The position numbers were made by a program, and so were the translations under genes. Below the pieces are notes generated by a model. The model did no database searches. It saw only the letters and a program-made list of their open reading frames with translations, and had not been told where the DNA came from. From the NCBI GenBank assembly GCA_014706295.1, contig JACSVZ010000016.1, positions 9,529,168-9,593,167 of the forward strand: DNA of 64,000 nucleotides, in the 5' to 3' direction. Positions 1-16,533 of this stretch are shown here, one piece after another (position 1 is the stretch's first letter; each line of letters starts with the position of its first letter). This stretch comes from Lycocorax pyrrhopterus obiensis. Its lineage: Eukaryota > Chordata > Aves > Passeriformes > Paradisaeidae.

Positions 1-3932
<3,932 letters not shown>

Positions 3933-4419
3933 TAATTTTTCCTCATTCTTCTTTGTATAAAAATCTGCCACTGTATCTTACTAAATCGAATGCTTGCAAA
4001 AATTAAATACCTCAGAAGTCTGAATTCCTTATATAAATTTCTTGTAACAAAAAGAAATATTAGTATTGCTAAAATTGCCCTAGTCTTCATATTGTTATAT
4101 TTTTAAGGTTTTAAAATATGTATCCTGGACTGCAGAAGTACAATTCATGGCTTGGTCTTGCAAAAAGAGTCAGTTTTCATTAATTTTTCCACAACTGTAA
4201 AGATTCCATGTGAGTTGAGATCTTCCCACCATGTCACATCCTTTCTTTCTGATGGATGCTAAGACAATCTAAGCAGCTTGTAGCAAAATAACCAAACAGT
4301 AGCTGTTGAGGGTTATTTGCAGAGATCCACTGATTGCCCTTAACTTCTCCAGAAATCCTGGAAAATGTGATGGCAACCAGAGGTACCAGCTTAACCTTGG
4401 TTAAGCCTTGGGCAAAGGT

Positions 4420-4474
4420 TAAGGTCAATGATCTTGGAGGTCTTTTCCAACCTAAATGATTCTGTGATTCTGTG
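4420..4474 (+). mobile_element. CR1 LINE, 3' end fragment
   Basis: The segment reads as the diagnostic CR1 3' terminus: gatcttggaggtcttttcc, then an ccaacctaaatgattctgtg-type end, closing with two copies of the ATTCTGTG octamer typical of avian CR1. Only the last ~55 bases are clear. A diverged part may extend about 30 bases further left. It is 5'-truncated, as most CR1 copies are, and non-functional. Confidence 0.85.
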
Positions 4475-4814
4475 TAAACCATTCCTCTCCTTCCATGCTG
4501 TGCCATGGAATATCTCTCTCAGCTGGACTGGTGTGACTGGTTGGGAGGTTGTGCTGTGAATTGATCTGAAAACCAACATGCCCTATAATGCACATAACCT
4601 ATAAACCCATACAGGAGGAAAAGCACAGAAGGAGGCTGTGCAGGAAAACCTTAAGCCAATATTGACTTGTCATATGCTGTGTCATAAAATCAATGTTCCA
4701 TATGCATTCAGGTTTACACCATGTACACCATGTACTTCTGAGCTAGTGAAATATGGAAACTCCTTTTGAAATCAACAGGAGTCACATGTGTGAAAGCAGA
4801 AGCTGGCACCAGTA

Positions 4815-4846
4815 TTTCTGTTGCAGAAATATTCTGTTGCAGAAAT
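4815..4846. repeat. 16-bp tandem duplication
   Basis: Two adjacent 16-base copies of (T/A)TTCTGTTGCAGAAAT differ at the first base only. This is a recent local duplication in the intron. Each copy contains a short cag that resembles a splice acceptor, but no exon follows. Confidence 0.85.
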
Positions 4847-7800
4847 GTTCCTGTTCAGTGGGTGTCCTGCAGTGGAAGGTCGTTCTAACACCTCCTGTCT
4901 CAGTGCAAAGCAGACTTGGGATGCTTTCTCCTCCACTTGAGTATAATCTGTTTATGACTTTGAATTCTTGACACCTGCCTAATGGAAAAGCTGTCTTTGG
5001 AGAGCAGCTGATCTTGTGTTTGTGTAGGTACTATATTATGGCTATTGACAGCTCTAACGTATTCAATATGGTATGATAAACTGTGCTGGTTTATACCTGA
5101 TAAAAGAGAGTGTTCCAGCTTCCAGGCTGCTGTATCACTGCGGGAGGGAAGTGAATTCCACACTGCATTTCTGGTTGTGTTTGTGCCACTCTGTTATGTC
5201 ACTCATTGCAGTGTGGTCACAGCACTTTGGGTCATGCTCAGGGTGCTCAGCAGGACACCCCCTCTGGGTTTCCATGGGCTAAGTTGTCTGCCTCGCACCC
5301 CTGCAGCTGAGTGAGGACATGCCTGTGTGTAAGAATGGAGAAGCTTGGTGGCAATGGGTTGGGCTGGCCTACAACACATCCCTCCTGACTCATGGACTCC
5401 ACTTCTCCAGCCTTGGTATTACTCTTCTTTATCTCTGTGCACATCAGGAATAACGACTCTGCAATCAGAAGGTGGAGGTGAGAATAGAGTCAGCAAGATA
5501 CTGAGAATACTAGTTGGTGCAGCAGTTTGCTTAATTTGTGTTTAGTTTTTCATGGCCTGCCGTCATTAATCCTGTTTTATGAAAGTCTCAGCTCCATGAT
5601 TCAGTAGACTTTCATTAATTGATTGCAGTAGTAAAAATACAGTAACACCGGATTTGTGTGCTGGATGAAAGCAAGTTTGTATCTAAAAGGCAAGATGATT
5701 CTTGTAATTGGGAACAATTATGAGCGATGTGATGTGACATTTATAAATAATTTCAGTGAAGTGCTAGGGAGATTTTGGCACGTAATACTGAACATTATTA
5801 AACATTCTTCTCATTCAGAAGTGAGCAGAAATCCACTGTAAACTCCATGCTACACCAGATCTACCCTGTGAGGTTTGTATGCTCACCAGTGTAAGCAAGT
5901 TTGGAACCTGGAGAAATTCCTGCCATGACTATTGCAAGTCCTGGGAAATTTCAGCATATCTGTGCTGCTGTCTCATACCTATCTCCAGAATACGTTTTCT
6001 ATATTCTACTCGACTGAAATGGAATGCAAAACTTCCAAAGAACTGTTCACTGATAAATGTAAACTAAATCTTGCCCTTCAGATCTGTACCAAGAACAGCT
6101 TTGTTGGCCTCTCAAGGAGCATTCTCTTTGCTCCTTAGGAAGTATAAATGTGCTCCTTATTGGCCACAAGTAGTAAGAACAAGAGAGATACAAAATTGAA
6201 ATTGTGTTCATTTAATTTAAGAAAAACACATTCATGTTCTAAATAGACACCAGTGGTGAAAAGACTCTGGAGTGCAGCTGTGTTGAGTAAATGAACAGAC
6301 TGCCCATCTAATCCGATTGTAATTTGTCTGGTATTTACAGTATGACTTAATCCTGTGGGATTACCGCCCTGAGCAAGAATCAGTTTTGTGTTCAGATATT
6401 GCAGAGGTAGAAGACACTCTAAGATTTACAGAAAAAACACACAGGTCCGGCATTTTATGTCTTACAATTCTAAATCTAAATGATCCAGCATAAAGAATCT
6501 AAAGTGGGAGATTTGAACATGGCATTTGACCAGACTGCCACATTTACTTGTCACGATTTACATGGTGATAGACAGGGGAGGCTGGGCTACTCATCTGCTT
6601 TGTTAAAGAAACCTTGCTCCTGCAAATCACCCTGGAAGCCTAAGGTACTCACACCATTCTGGTTTGTTTGTTTGAAGCAGTGGGAGAGCAAACACAGAGT
6701 GGGGCTAGCTGGGACTGCCCCCTCAGGGTGATTTGTTCTCAGCACACAGAAAGGTTTCCAGAATCTAGAGGATAATAAGCACAAAAAAAAGAAGGTATAT
6801 GACTCTTACAAAGTCATGCTAGGAAATTAAGAATATTTGCTCCTAAAATGTAAAATTATTCAGACCACATCTCAAGCAACTTTCTCATTGAACTTTCTAA
6901 GACTCTGCCCCCTGTGACTTGTCTGAAGTTCTCACTACCATATGCTAGTATGAAAAAAAAAGCACAGTACTAAATTTTATGTTCAGCTGAGTCTATTTGG
7001 AAAATATTTCAGCAATTACAGAGATAATTGTCTTATCTTTATGGTTACTGCAACTGACTCTGTGGAAATTTGGCATCTAAGTCCAAACTACAGATGTATT
7101 TGCTGGCTTTTAATTTGTGTCATTTTTGAGTGGTTTTTTTTGTTTGTTTGGTTGGGGGTTTTTGTTTTGTTTCATTTTTGTTTTGACCAGGAGATGGGAC
7201 TACACAAAAATGATTTCCAGTCAAAAGCTTTAGTATACAAGTAAAGCTGCCCTTTTAGCTTTTCTGTATTATTTTCTTCACTTTTCTGCCATTTTTCCAT
7301 TTTTATCCCCCTCCAATTTATTTCTTTAGGGGTCATTTGCATTATTGAGAAATTGGGATAAATCAGTGATACTAGGGACTCTGTCACCTCAGGACCATGT
7401 TTTCTGAGGATATGAGCTTTGATTGAAGCTCCAAACGTTGCTGAACACACTCAGCATCCACTGGCTGCAGCTGTGATGTGCAAATCTGGATTTTATAAGC
7501 AGCTCACTTGTCCTGTTTTCTAAAAACCCTCGTGTATGCTGTTAACATCTTAAATATGCATTACAGCACAATTATGAAAGTGGGGAGAAAAGAACAAAGA
7601 AAAGTAAATTGTAAGGCCAAATCAGAAATGAAAAAACATTGATGGAACATTATGAAAAAAAATGCAAAAAGATGGAGACAACCCTACAGAAAACTGAAGA
7701 AAGGTGTAGAACGTGAAGAACTTGAAAGAGCAGAAAAGATAGATTTTACTAATTGTCACTGACTGTTCCTTAATCCTTCCTGCTTTTGTGTGGGGTAATA

Positions 7801-8865
7801 TGGCAGTGTGCCCTAACACTTGGCAGACCCCTGTGAAATACAATGTCAGTCCTCAGAGGTCAGAGGGAAACTGTTCAAAGGGTACCAACACTGCCAGGTG
7901 TCCTTGGGCTGCTGCACTGTGCCCTTTTCTGATGCAGCTGGAAGGTGTTTAAGTATGGCCACTCAGCCCCGCTGTGTGGAACCACACGGTCCCCTTGTTG
8001 TCACTGTGCACACTGAGTGTCTGTGTTACCCGTGTCCTTCAGTGGAGAGGGCTTTATGGAGGGAGAGGAAAGAAATGGTCTTAAGCTTTTCTGGAGCTCT
8101 GTTTGCTGCTTCTGTCATTTCTGCACCATAGAAGCACGCTGTACTCCATGAGAAACTAGCACTGGAGTCATGTGCCTGAAGGCATCCCCACATCCTGCAG
8201 AGCAGAAGAGAGGCTGCTGTGCATCTGCACTGCACTGGCGTTCAGGCTGTGTGTGGCTCTAAGGCTTTCTTTTTGAGATGGTCCTGAAAATCCTTGTCAG
8301 GACCAGCCTTTCTTTCTGTATATTGATTGATTCCATTTGTTAAGGCTTGTTGCCTCACAGTTTCCTGGGAACTTCATACCAGTTTCGAGTGATTATTGCA
8401 AACATTCACCCTAATGAACTGCACAAGAGAGCAGTGACCTCAGCTGTGTGCTGGATGGGCACAAGGTGTGAGATCAAAACAAGTGATGCACAGCAGCTCA
8501 GGAGTTTTTTTCTAAGCTGCTCTGCAGGGCTTCAGAGCTGCTTTGGCTTTTGCCTACACAGAGTTTCACTCTTCAGCTTCTAGTCACATATAGGGAGGAA
8601 ATCTGTGAGCATGCTACTTTGCAAAATCAGTTATAGTGATTGAAAATTGGGGTAATTATTAACATTTCCTGTTCCTGGCTGGTACCCACTGAATTAAGAA
8701 TCTAAACATATCAAATAGTGTGAGGAGAGGAGCTGAAGGAGCGCAGTTAAAAAAGAGCTCAGGCTGATTTCAGGCAGCTGAGACTTAGCATAGAAATATT
8801 ATTTTCTCTCTTTTTTTTTTTATGTTGCTGTTGCTTTCCAGGAAGCTAAAAATCTCAGAGAAGTA

Positions 8866-9013
8866 TTGGATGTCCCATCCCTGGCAGCATTCAAGGCCAG
8901 ATTGAATGGGGCCCTGAGCAACCTGATCTAGTGAATGACATCCCTGCCCATGGCAGGGAGGTTGAAACTAGATGATCTTTAAGGCCCCTTCTGACCTAGG
9001 CCATTCTATGTTT
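8866..9013 (+). mobile_element. CR1 LINE, 3' end fragment
   Basis: About 150 bases match the CR1 3' region. Recognisable blocks are ggcagcattcaaggccag, the gagcaacctgatctagtg block, ccctgcccatggcaggga, then tagatgatctttaaggcccc and a terminal ccattctatg. It is in plus orientation, so in the sense direction of NYAP2. It is 5'-truncated and has no intact reverse-transcriptase frame. Confidence 0.95.
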
Positions 9014-12000
9014 CTCAATCAGCTTTGGGTTTCTTGTCAGATAGAACAGTGTGATGGAGAACAGAGTTTGGGAGATGCATCAAGTGAAAAATTCACCCCA
9101 CGTGGGCCCATTTAACCTCTATCTTCATTAATTAAGTCCAGAATGAGGGACATAGGGCAGGATTTCAGTTTATGTATTTCTAACAGAGTTAGGATGAGAA
9201 ATACTGGCCTAAGGAGGGTGGGACTGGGATGGCATTGTGTGCATACCTTCTCATTTGTATACCTGCTCAGCCTCTAGTGTTCTGAGGAAGAAAAACTTGC
9301 CTGCAAGATGAGGCTGGCCATAAAACCCGTTATAGATATTTCATTACATCCATTTCTCAACTTCTGCACAGCTGAGTCAGCATTAGAGACTAAAATTTGA
9401 ATGCCTACCTCATTTCTAACCTCTAGGTTAATTATTTTTCCATACTTTTATCTAAAGGGATGTCAGCCTAATTCTGTGTCCCTTTTCTGCATTGTAGCAA
9501 TTGATTCTATGTAGTATGAATGTTGTATTCAGTTTAATGAAACTGCAACAGCTTTTCAGAAATAATACTGCATAACTGAAGTTATTCCTGAACCTTTGAG
9601 CCAGAGATGTACTGACTTTTCCATCACTGGAGAAGCATCCATTTCCCTAATAGTAAGGTTTTGTAACCTGATGAGCCATGATATGTGTGGGATTAAATGA
9701 GGTGATCAAAACAGTCACATCTCATTTGACAGTCCTGAAAGTAGGTCTGAAAGCAAACACTTAGTGGGAGCAGGGGAAAGTGCCAGAAGAAAAGGTAAAG
9801 AGAACATGGGCTTTGAAGAGAATGACACTCGTCCACCCCTGGAAGGATATGATCTTACCACAGTTAATTCCATTTAGTTAAACCCCAAGAGGGCTATGTT
9901 GTTACATCTATTCTGATCTACCAAGATATCAGCAAGCCAAGGAGTTGCAGCATCAGAAATACTTCTTCAGGTGCTCACTTGTGAGTGCATATTTGGGGCA
10001 AGAGCTGTGGACACCTGCACCCACAAAGGCCATGATCTGCCCAGCCTGCCAGGGTCACTTGGGCCTCTACAGCTCTGCCCTTCCCTAAGGGACCAGTCTG
10101 TTGGGGGCTGTGCCTTGTTGTGGGACAGCACTGAAGATGCCTCAAGTGTACACATGGGGATGACCACACATGGTCAGCATCCTTCAGGAGCCAGATTTCT
10201 GGGAAAAAACAAGATTGACTTTGCAGTTCAGTGGTCTTGAATGCTCCTTCAGCCATGACTGCTGTTGTCCTTCCTCAGTAGTCCTTAGATCCCTAGCAAA
10301 GGAAGGTGTGCACTGGACTAAGTACTTTGGGCTGGATCCAGCCAGCTGGAGACTTGTTAAAGCTAACATGTGTTCCCCAATTAGCAATCACAGACTATAA
10401 TTGGAAAGAAAAATCATAGTGTGTAAGTAAGGTCTTTCAGCTAAGCCCACAAAAGGCAAGAAAACAACATTTCACCTGGGCTTCTTTACTCTAAGGGGGA
10501 AAGAGTGAGCTGCAAAGCAAAGGTACAGAGGGGAAATGTGCAGAAGCACCCACAGCAGCCCTGTGGCACCTTGCACATCCCTGCGTGATAATTCCCTGCC
10601 ACAGCTCCACCATCACTGCCCCATTTTGCATTGCACTCCAGCAATTTCATCCTCTCTCGGCATCAGGGGTAATGTCAGGTTAAGAACTTGTTTCCGATGG
10701 ATAAATCAGTGGACACCTGTTCCTTGATTGAAATGCATGCTACGTGTTTGGTGTCTTGCTGCTTTCACACAGAAGTGAGCATGGCCTTTTTAAGGGCATT
10801 TAGTTGTTCAAGTCACTGATGGTGGGATGTTCCTCCATACTTAGGATGAAGGCATGTCTTTGTTAGATGCAGTTATTAAAACAGAAGACAAGCATTTTGA
10901 GATGATATGCAATACTTTTGCTAATTGGTACCATGGCATTGTCTCCCCTTCTAATTCAGCAATTTAGGCTCATCAGGAAATCAGGCCCTCCCGGGATTCT
11001 GAGGGTATGCAGAAGCATTCAAGAAGACATAATTTCATAAATAATTGCTCAGGTTTTTCTGGAAACAGCTGCTGTCTCTGACTGATGTATACAGATTTAT
11101 TTATTCCTTCTGTTTGTATTACTTGACTGCTTGATAAAATTTCTTTTTCTGAAGAAGATATAAACTCGTGAGTGGTAAAAAAGAAAAAGAGATAAAGCTA
11201 TTCTCTCTCTGTTATATTTCAAGTAAAAGATGGTTTCAGGTAAAGAAATGAAAAAGACATATTCTCTTTACGTTTAATGTACAGTAAGATGTGAAATATC
11301 TGAAAGTTGTTAAAAATAGAGGGTGAAAAATGCCTTAAATTCACTTACTGGCACCCACTTCACTGTGTTGTAAATAAGCAAAGGAACATGTGCTGCACTT
11401 AAGGATGTGGATAATGATAATAGGTTCTCAGTTTTAAGTGCCATTGATTTTCCCCACTCCCCTGAACAGAGCTTTCTAAGCCAGAGAAATATCTTGACCT
11501 TTAGACCAAATCTTCAGCATTTATAAATCACCGCTTTTTATTTGAAGTAGGGAGAGGTACTCCAGTTTATACCATCTGTGTCTCTGGCTTCAAGAAAATA
11601 AATGTGTCCTTTGTGACTAGAACAGCTTGTATTCAAAATGGTGCAGTGATACAGCAGGATGCTGAATTGGAGAGTTTATTGCCTTTCTGTTTCAAGCAGG
11701 ACCACACAATTTATGACCAACTTATGGGTGCTCAATCTTAATGGCAAGAAATGTTTAATCTAGTGATGTTTTCCATAAGCATGTATTGGCTTCAACAAAA
11801 CTGCTAAATACATTTTCTTAAAATTTCCCACTGTGTTTCTTTCAGGGGATGTGGTGTCAGTGTGGGGTATCAGGTCCTATTGTGAAAGAACTAAGGAGAG
11901 GAAAAAAAAAAGGAGGATAGGAATGGAAGTACTGTGATTTAATAGAATGGTGCAGGGTTATTTATGTAGCCTCCACTCAGAAGTTGGCGCAGATGCATCG

Positions 12001-13192
12001 GATGAAGCCGGCTGGGCTGGCAGTGCCAGTGGCTTGAGAGGACAAGCTGCCAGCTCTTTCAGAACCTCTCTTTATAACCAATCACTGGACCTGGAAATGC
12101 ATCTTTTTCTGAATTAAGAGTCAGATTTTCTTTGCATTAAGATTCTAGTGCATTTTTGTTTGTTAATTCCTAAAAGTAAAACTAAAGATAATAGGTAGGA
12201 AGGTCTGTGTTTATTGTTAAGAACAGTGTTCATAAAGCACTTTGAACCCCAGTTGACATTTTCCACAGGCAAGTGTACAGAGATAGTATTTAAGTCTCTT
12301 TGCTTAAATCAAATCACAGAGAAGGAGATCCCAGTGTTGGTTAGGAAAAGTAATCAAAACCACCCAGACCACACCACCACCACCAAGGACTGTGAACTTT
12401 AGGATGGTGAAATACTGCACGAGTGTCAAGCAGAGAAGATCATAAGTTTCCCCAAAATTAATCATGAGAGAAAAAAACAGTTTTGAAACAAAACTTGTAT
12501 TTTTTTTCTTCAGTAACTGGAATATCTACATCATAGCTAGAGGAGCTGCTTGAGGTCACTTAAATTCTTTTGCATGCCAGCTTATGATCTGAAAACCCAT
12601 TCAATGATTTCTTGAGCTGCTGTTATTGCATCTTTACAAGGGAAAAGGTTTAAGTAAATGCCTTATCTGTTCTTACAGTGACACAGCTCTAGAACCTCTG
12701 TGATTTAAGAGAAGATGGTGGGAACTCTGTGGGGAGTAAAGGAAGGAACAAGGTTTATTCCCTCAGTTCCAAAAACATCCAATATTTCTGACTGCTTTTT
12801 CTCCTCTTTATATTTTTTAAAATGTTTTTACCTTACTGATCTGTGTAACAAACACTGACAGTATCTTGGGCTAAGTGGTTTATATGTCCATTTTTAAAGA
12901 ACACACTTTTTTGGCACGACTCATTTGATTACTGCCTGAGCAAGCTCATTTCTTTAAACCCCATCATTAAAGACCCAATCCAAATGTCCCTGGAGATATA
13001 GATAAGATACACTTTAGGGGATCCAATTATAAATTATTACAAGAGGGTCCTCTCCTTGTCTTAGGTTGCTGTTCCTTGCAAAACCACTCTGTACTTTGGT
13101 TTCTAGAATGCTGCAGTGAATATTATAAACACTGAGTAGTGAATGAACGCATGATATGCTGCACATTTTTGTCAGTGCATTATCTAATCTAC

Positions 13193-13452
13193 CCATAGAA
13201 TCACTGAGGTTGGAAAAGACCTTCAGGATGGGGTTCAACCTTTGACCAAACACCACCTTGCCAACCAAAGCATAGACTGTCATTTCCTGAACCCTTGCAG
13301 GGATGGTGACTGTCACTGCTGTGGGCAGTCTGTTCCAATTCTTGACAGCTCTCTCAGTGAAGAAGTTCTTCCTGATGTCCAGCCTGAAGTTCCCCTGCTG
13401 CAGTTTGAGGCCATTTCCTCATTTGCTTTCATTAGTTGCCTGGGAGAAGAGA
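13193..13452 (-). mobile_element. CR1 LINE, 3' end fragment (antisense)
   Basis: The segment is the reverse complement of the CR1 3' end. It opens with catagaatcactgaggttgg and aaaagacctt, continues through ccaccttgccaaccaaagca, the ggcagtctgttccaatt block and aagttcttcctgatgtccag, and fades near cctgggagaaga. At about 260 bases it is longer than the two upstream sense fragments. Open frames crossing it on either strand are by-products of the repeat. Confidence 0.95.
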
Positions 13453-14587
13453 TAATATTCTGATAAAGAGTCTTAGGCTCTTAATGGTGGAAAGGTAGAT
13501 ATGCTTCCCCTGAAATCTTCTCTGAACTTTCCAAGACTCTATCAGTAACAAGATAAATCAAAGTGTTAGAGATAGTTTCATTTAGGTTATACATGTAAAT
13601 GATTCAAATATCAAACTATGAAATTGCTGGCGTGTACAAACATGCTAGGTATAGATAAGGCGAAAAGTACCGGAACATTGAGGAAATAATTGTGAGGATA
13701 ATCATGCATATTAAAAAATCAGGTTCCTTTACATTCAATTTGATGTGAAGGTTCATGTTGCTTTCACTCCTCTGAACAGAATTATCCATCCCTAATAATT
13801 ATTTTACTGTTAAAGCAGTAACATGCAATTAGCACTTTATCTGGCATTTAAGAATGAGTAAGGAGAACCATTGTTCTTGTAACTACTCATCTGAAAGAGA
13901 GAAGCTGTGTGTTTAATTTTGCTGAAGATGGCAATTACTTTATTTTTGTGTGTGAATTTGAATTCATGATTCAAAAAGTACCTTCTTCCAGGAAATCTGT
14001 AGCTAATTTGCTGCTCCAGCAATGTTTGTGTAATTTGTATGTAGTTTGTATGTGCTGTAACACAGACAGCCAGCCTTGTGCCAGCCACAGTAGCTGCTCA
14101 GCCCACTTGTGAAGGCAGTAATAGTAAGGCCTTGCAAGCACAGACATCAGCCAGAGCTGTTACAAGACCATCTGCAATTCTACTTATTTCCTCAATATCG
14201 GAAGTCTGTGCTGGCATGGCTTCACCGTTGCTTTTCTAGCAAGAATAAAACCAGTTCACAAAATGAAACCTCTAATTAGAAAGTGGGGAGGGCCTAAAAT
14301 AATTAATTCTGTCAAAATGCATAGGAAGCCAGAATGACTAAAGATTTTATCCTGTAACAGGGAGGAATCTTAAGCACTTACTTGCAGAGCAAAAATTGCC
14401 TGGGATCCTGACCCAGCTAGGCTTGGCACAGAGGTTGCACAGCAATGTTAGTGTGCCTGTGCCTGGCTCTGTGAAACAGAGCAGAATTCAGATGAAGCCA
14501 GTGGGTGCTCAGGAAGTGTCAGGATTCCCTTTTACAGGTAACATGCTGCATAAAAGGAGAGCTGTGCAATTGGCACGTGTGTTCTAA

Positions 14588-14745
14588 TAATGAAAGGAAA
14601 ATTTTCTAATTCATTAATGGAGCCAATAAAGAGAAATGCATTAATAAAAATGTTTTTCATAAAGCGAGTTAAACCATAGACAAAATAGCCAGGAAAGAAA
14701 GCCATTTTCACTTCAGCTTTGAAATTGATATTTTATGTGCACATA
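14588..14745. other. Candidate conserved noncoding element
   Basis: This AT-rich, repeat-free stretch is dense in homeodomain-type TAAT/ATTA cores (attcattaatgg, gcattaataaaaatg) and lacks low-complexity runs. That texture is common in deeply conserved vertebrate noncoding elements near neuronal genes. The call rests on appearance alone; conservation cannot be seen from one sequence. Confidence 0.25.
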
Positions 14746-16251
14746 TGAAAGGGAGGGTTTCTCTCCCCAGTTTCCACAATCCATATCCTTCACTGTATCT
14801 TCATTTTCTGACTCATATTTACTACTGAATCTGGATAAAAACGTACACTTTAGAAGAAATTAAAGTCTTCAGATAATGGAAAAACCTTAGGTTCAAACTC
14901 CTGAAATAGTTCAAAGGCTGTTTTTCAGCAGAAAAGTTGACAAAAGAGTGTTGACAAGTTTAATATAGTCAGGACTTCCATGAAAGATTGATGTTTTTGA
15001 AGTGAAGCTTTGAAACATAAGGTCATGAACTTTCTACAAAAACATTTTTCTTGAAATGTCTCTGTGCTTCTGCTCTTTTGGCTCACTCTTGCCTTCTGAT
15101 TTCTTGCCATACTGTGCTAGGATGTGTGCAGGCCCCTCAAACCATCGTGTCCTCATCCAAAGATCAAGGGTATTTTAAGAACCTGAATAACAGAATGAGT
15201 GTGAGGTGAAATGAACAGGGCTGAGAAGGAAAGCCTTTAAGTAAGAGTAGGTACCATCCCTTCAAATCAAATGCCATGTAACAGCTGGGCCACCTTTTAC
15301 ATCTGCTGATTTCCACAGTTTCATTACAGGTGTCATTAACAGTGTTTTCTTTGGTCATTATGGAGTTTAGGGTGGGCATGGAAGTCTGTGCTTGTGTGTA
15401 ATGCATGTTGCTAATTAGTCCAAGGCTAATGGCAGTGAAACCAAAGTTTCACAAGCCTGGCACACTCAGACTTTTCAAACTAGGCTTCTTCCTTCTCCTA
15501 CTTAAATCCTATTTGCTGCAAACAGTCGTAGACCTTGTTCATACCCGCTTACAAGTATGAAATATATGTGCACACATTTGGGTTTTTAATTGAAAGCACA
15601 GCCTGGATTATCAGCAGATCTGGGTGCACAAACTGTGTAAGAGAAATGTTTGCAGCTCCCCATGATCAGCTATGCCATACATTCACAGGAATGAGCATGG
15701 CTGGCTAGCCCCAGCTCATAACTGCTGGAAGGAAAACCCTTGCTCTGTTGAAGTCAATAACAGAATTCCCTTTGACTTGCTGTAATTAGGCTTTTGCCCA
15801 AAAAGGCACCGGAGGACACAGGCTTCTGTTGAGGTTTTTCTAAGTGCAAGTCACCAATTTCCAGTATTCCGAGCTCTGAAAGGAAAATGATAAAAAAAGA
15901 AAAATGCAGTGAATGTCAGAGAATAAAATGTTCTGCTTAATTATGTAATTGGGACTAGTCTGAATTAAGTATAAAACTTGTTAATAGAGTGCCAAGAATG
16001 CTGTTTGATGTAATGTTGAGAGTCCCAGGACACTGCTTGTATTTGCTTTAGTAGCACATCTGTACAGTGCATATCTTCCAGATGTGGCCTCTTCAGTCAG
16101 ATGATGGGGCTGTGATGTGATTTGAAGCAGAATAGGCACACTTAAAAGATCAAGCACAGAGTAAATAATTAAGAAATAATAATGGCCCTGTTGGAAACAG
16201 GTGATTGTAATCACTTCTGTAATATATGCCAAAATATGGTCATCTTGGATC

Positions 16252-16412
16252 AATCATAGAATCATAGAATTAAATGTTGGAACAGACCTCTAAGATCATT
16301 AGTTACAACTGTCAGCCCAGCACCACCATCATGTTCACCACTAAACCGTGTCCTCTAGTGCCATATCCACACATTTTTTGAACACTTCCAGGGATGGAAA
16401 ATGTCTCTCCTT
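16252..16412 (-). mobile_element. CR1 LINE, 3' end fragment (antisense)
   Basis: It begins with the octamer repeat atcatagaatcatagaatt, followed by gttggaacagacctctaaga, then a cagcccagcaccaccatcat block, cactaaaccgtgtcctctag and gaacacttccagggatgg. These are the standard blocks of an antisense CR1 3' end. The fragment is about 160 bases long and has no coding capacity. Confidence 0.95.
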
Positions 16413-16515
16413 ATTTAATAGTAAAAACAGGTTTTCCTTTATTTCAGTCAATATACAAGAGGATTTTTCCTCTTACCATAGGACATCAAGCAATGTTGAC
16501 TATGTCTTACAATGG

Positions 16516-16533
16516 TGAATTTTTAAAAATTCA
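16516..16533. repeat. Perfect 18-bp palindrome
   Basis: TGAATTTTTAAAAATTCA is its own reverse complement. It lies about 100 bases past the end of a CR1 fragment, in AT-rich intron. No function is evident. Confidence 0.8.

Noticed and set aside
13014..13463. Open frames on both strands near 13.0-13.5 kb
   Set aside because: They cross an antisense CR1 fragment, and their peptides are translations of the repeat.
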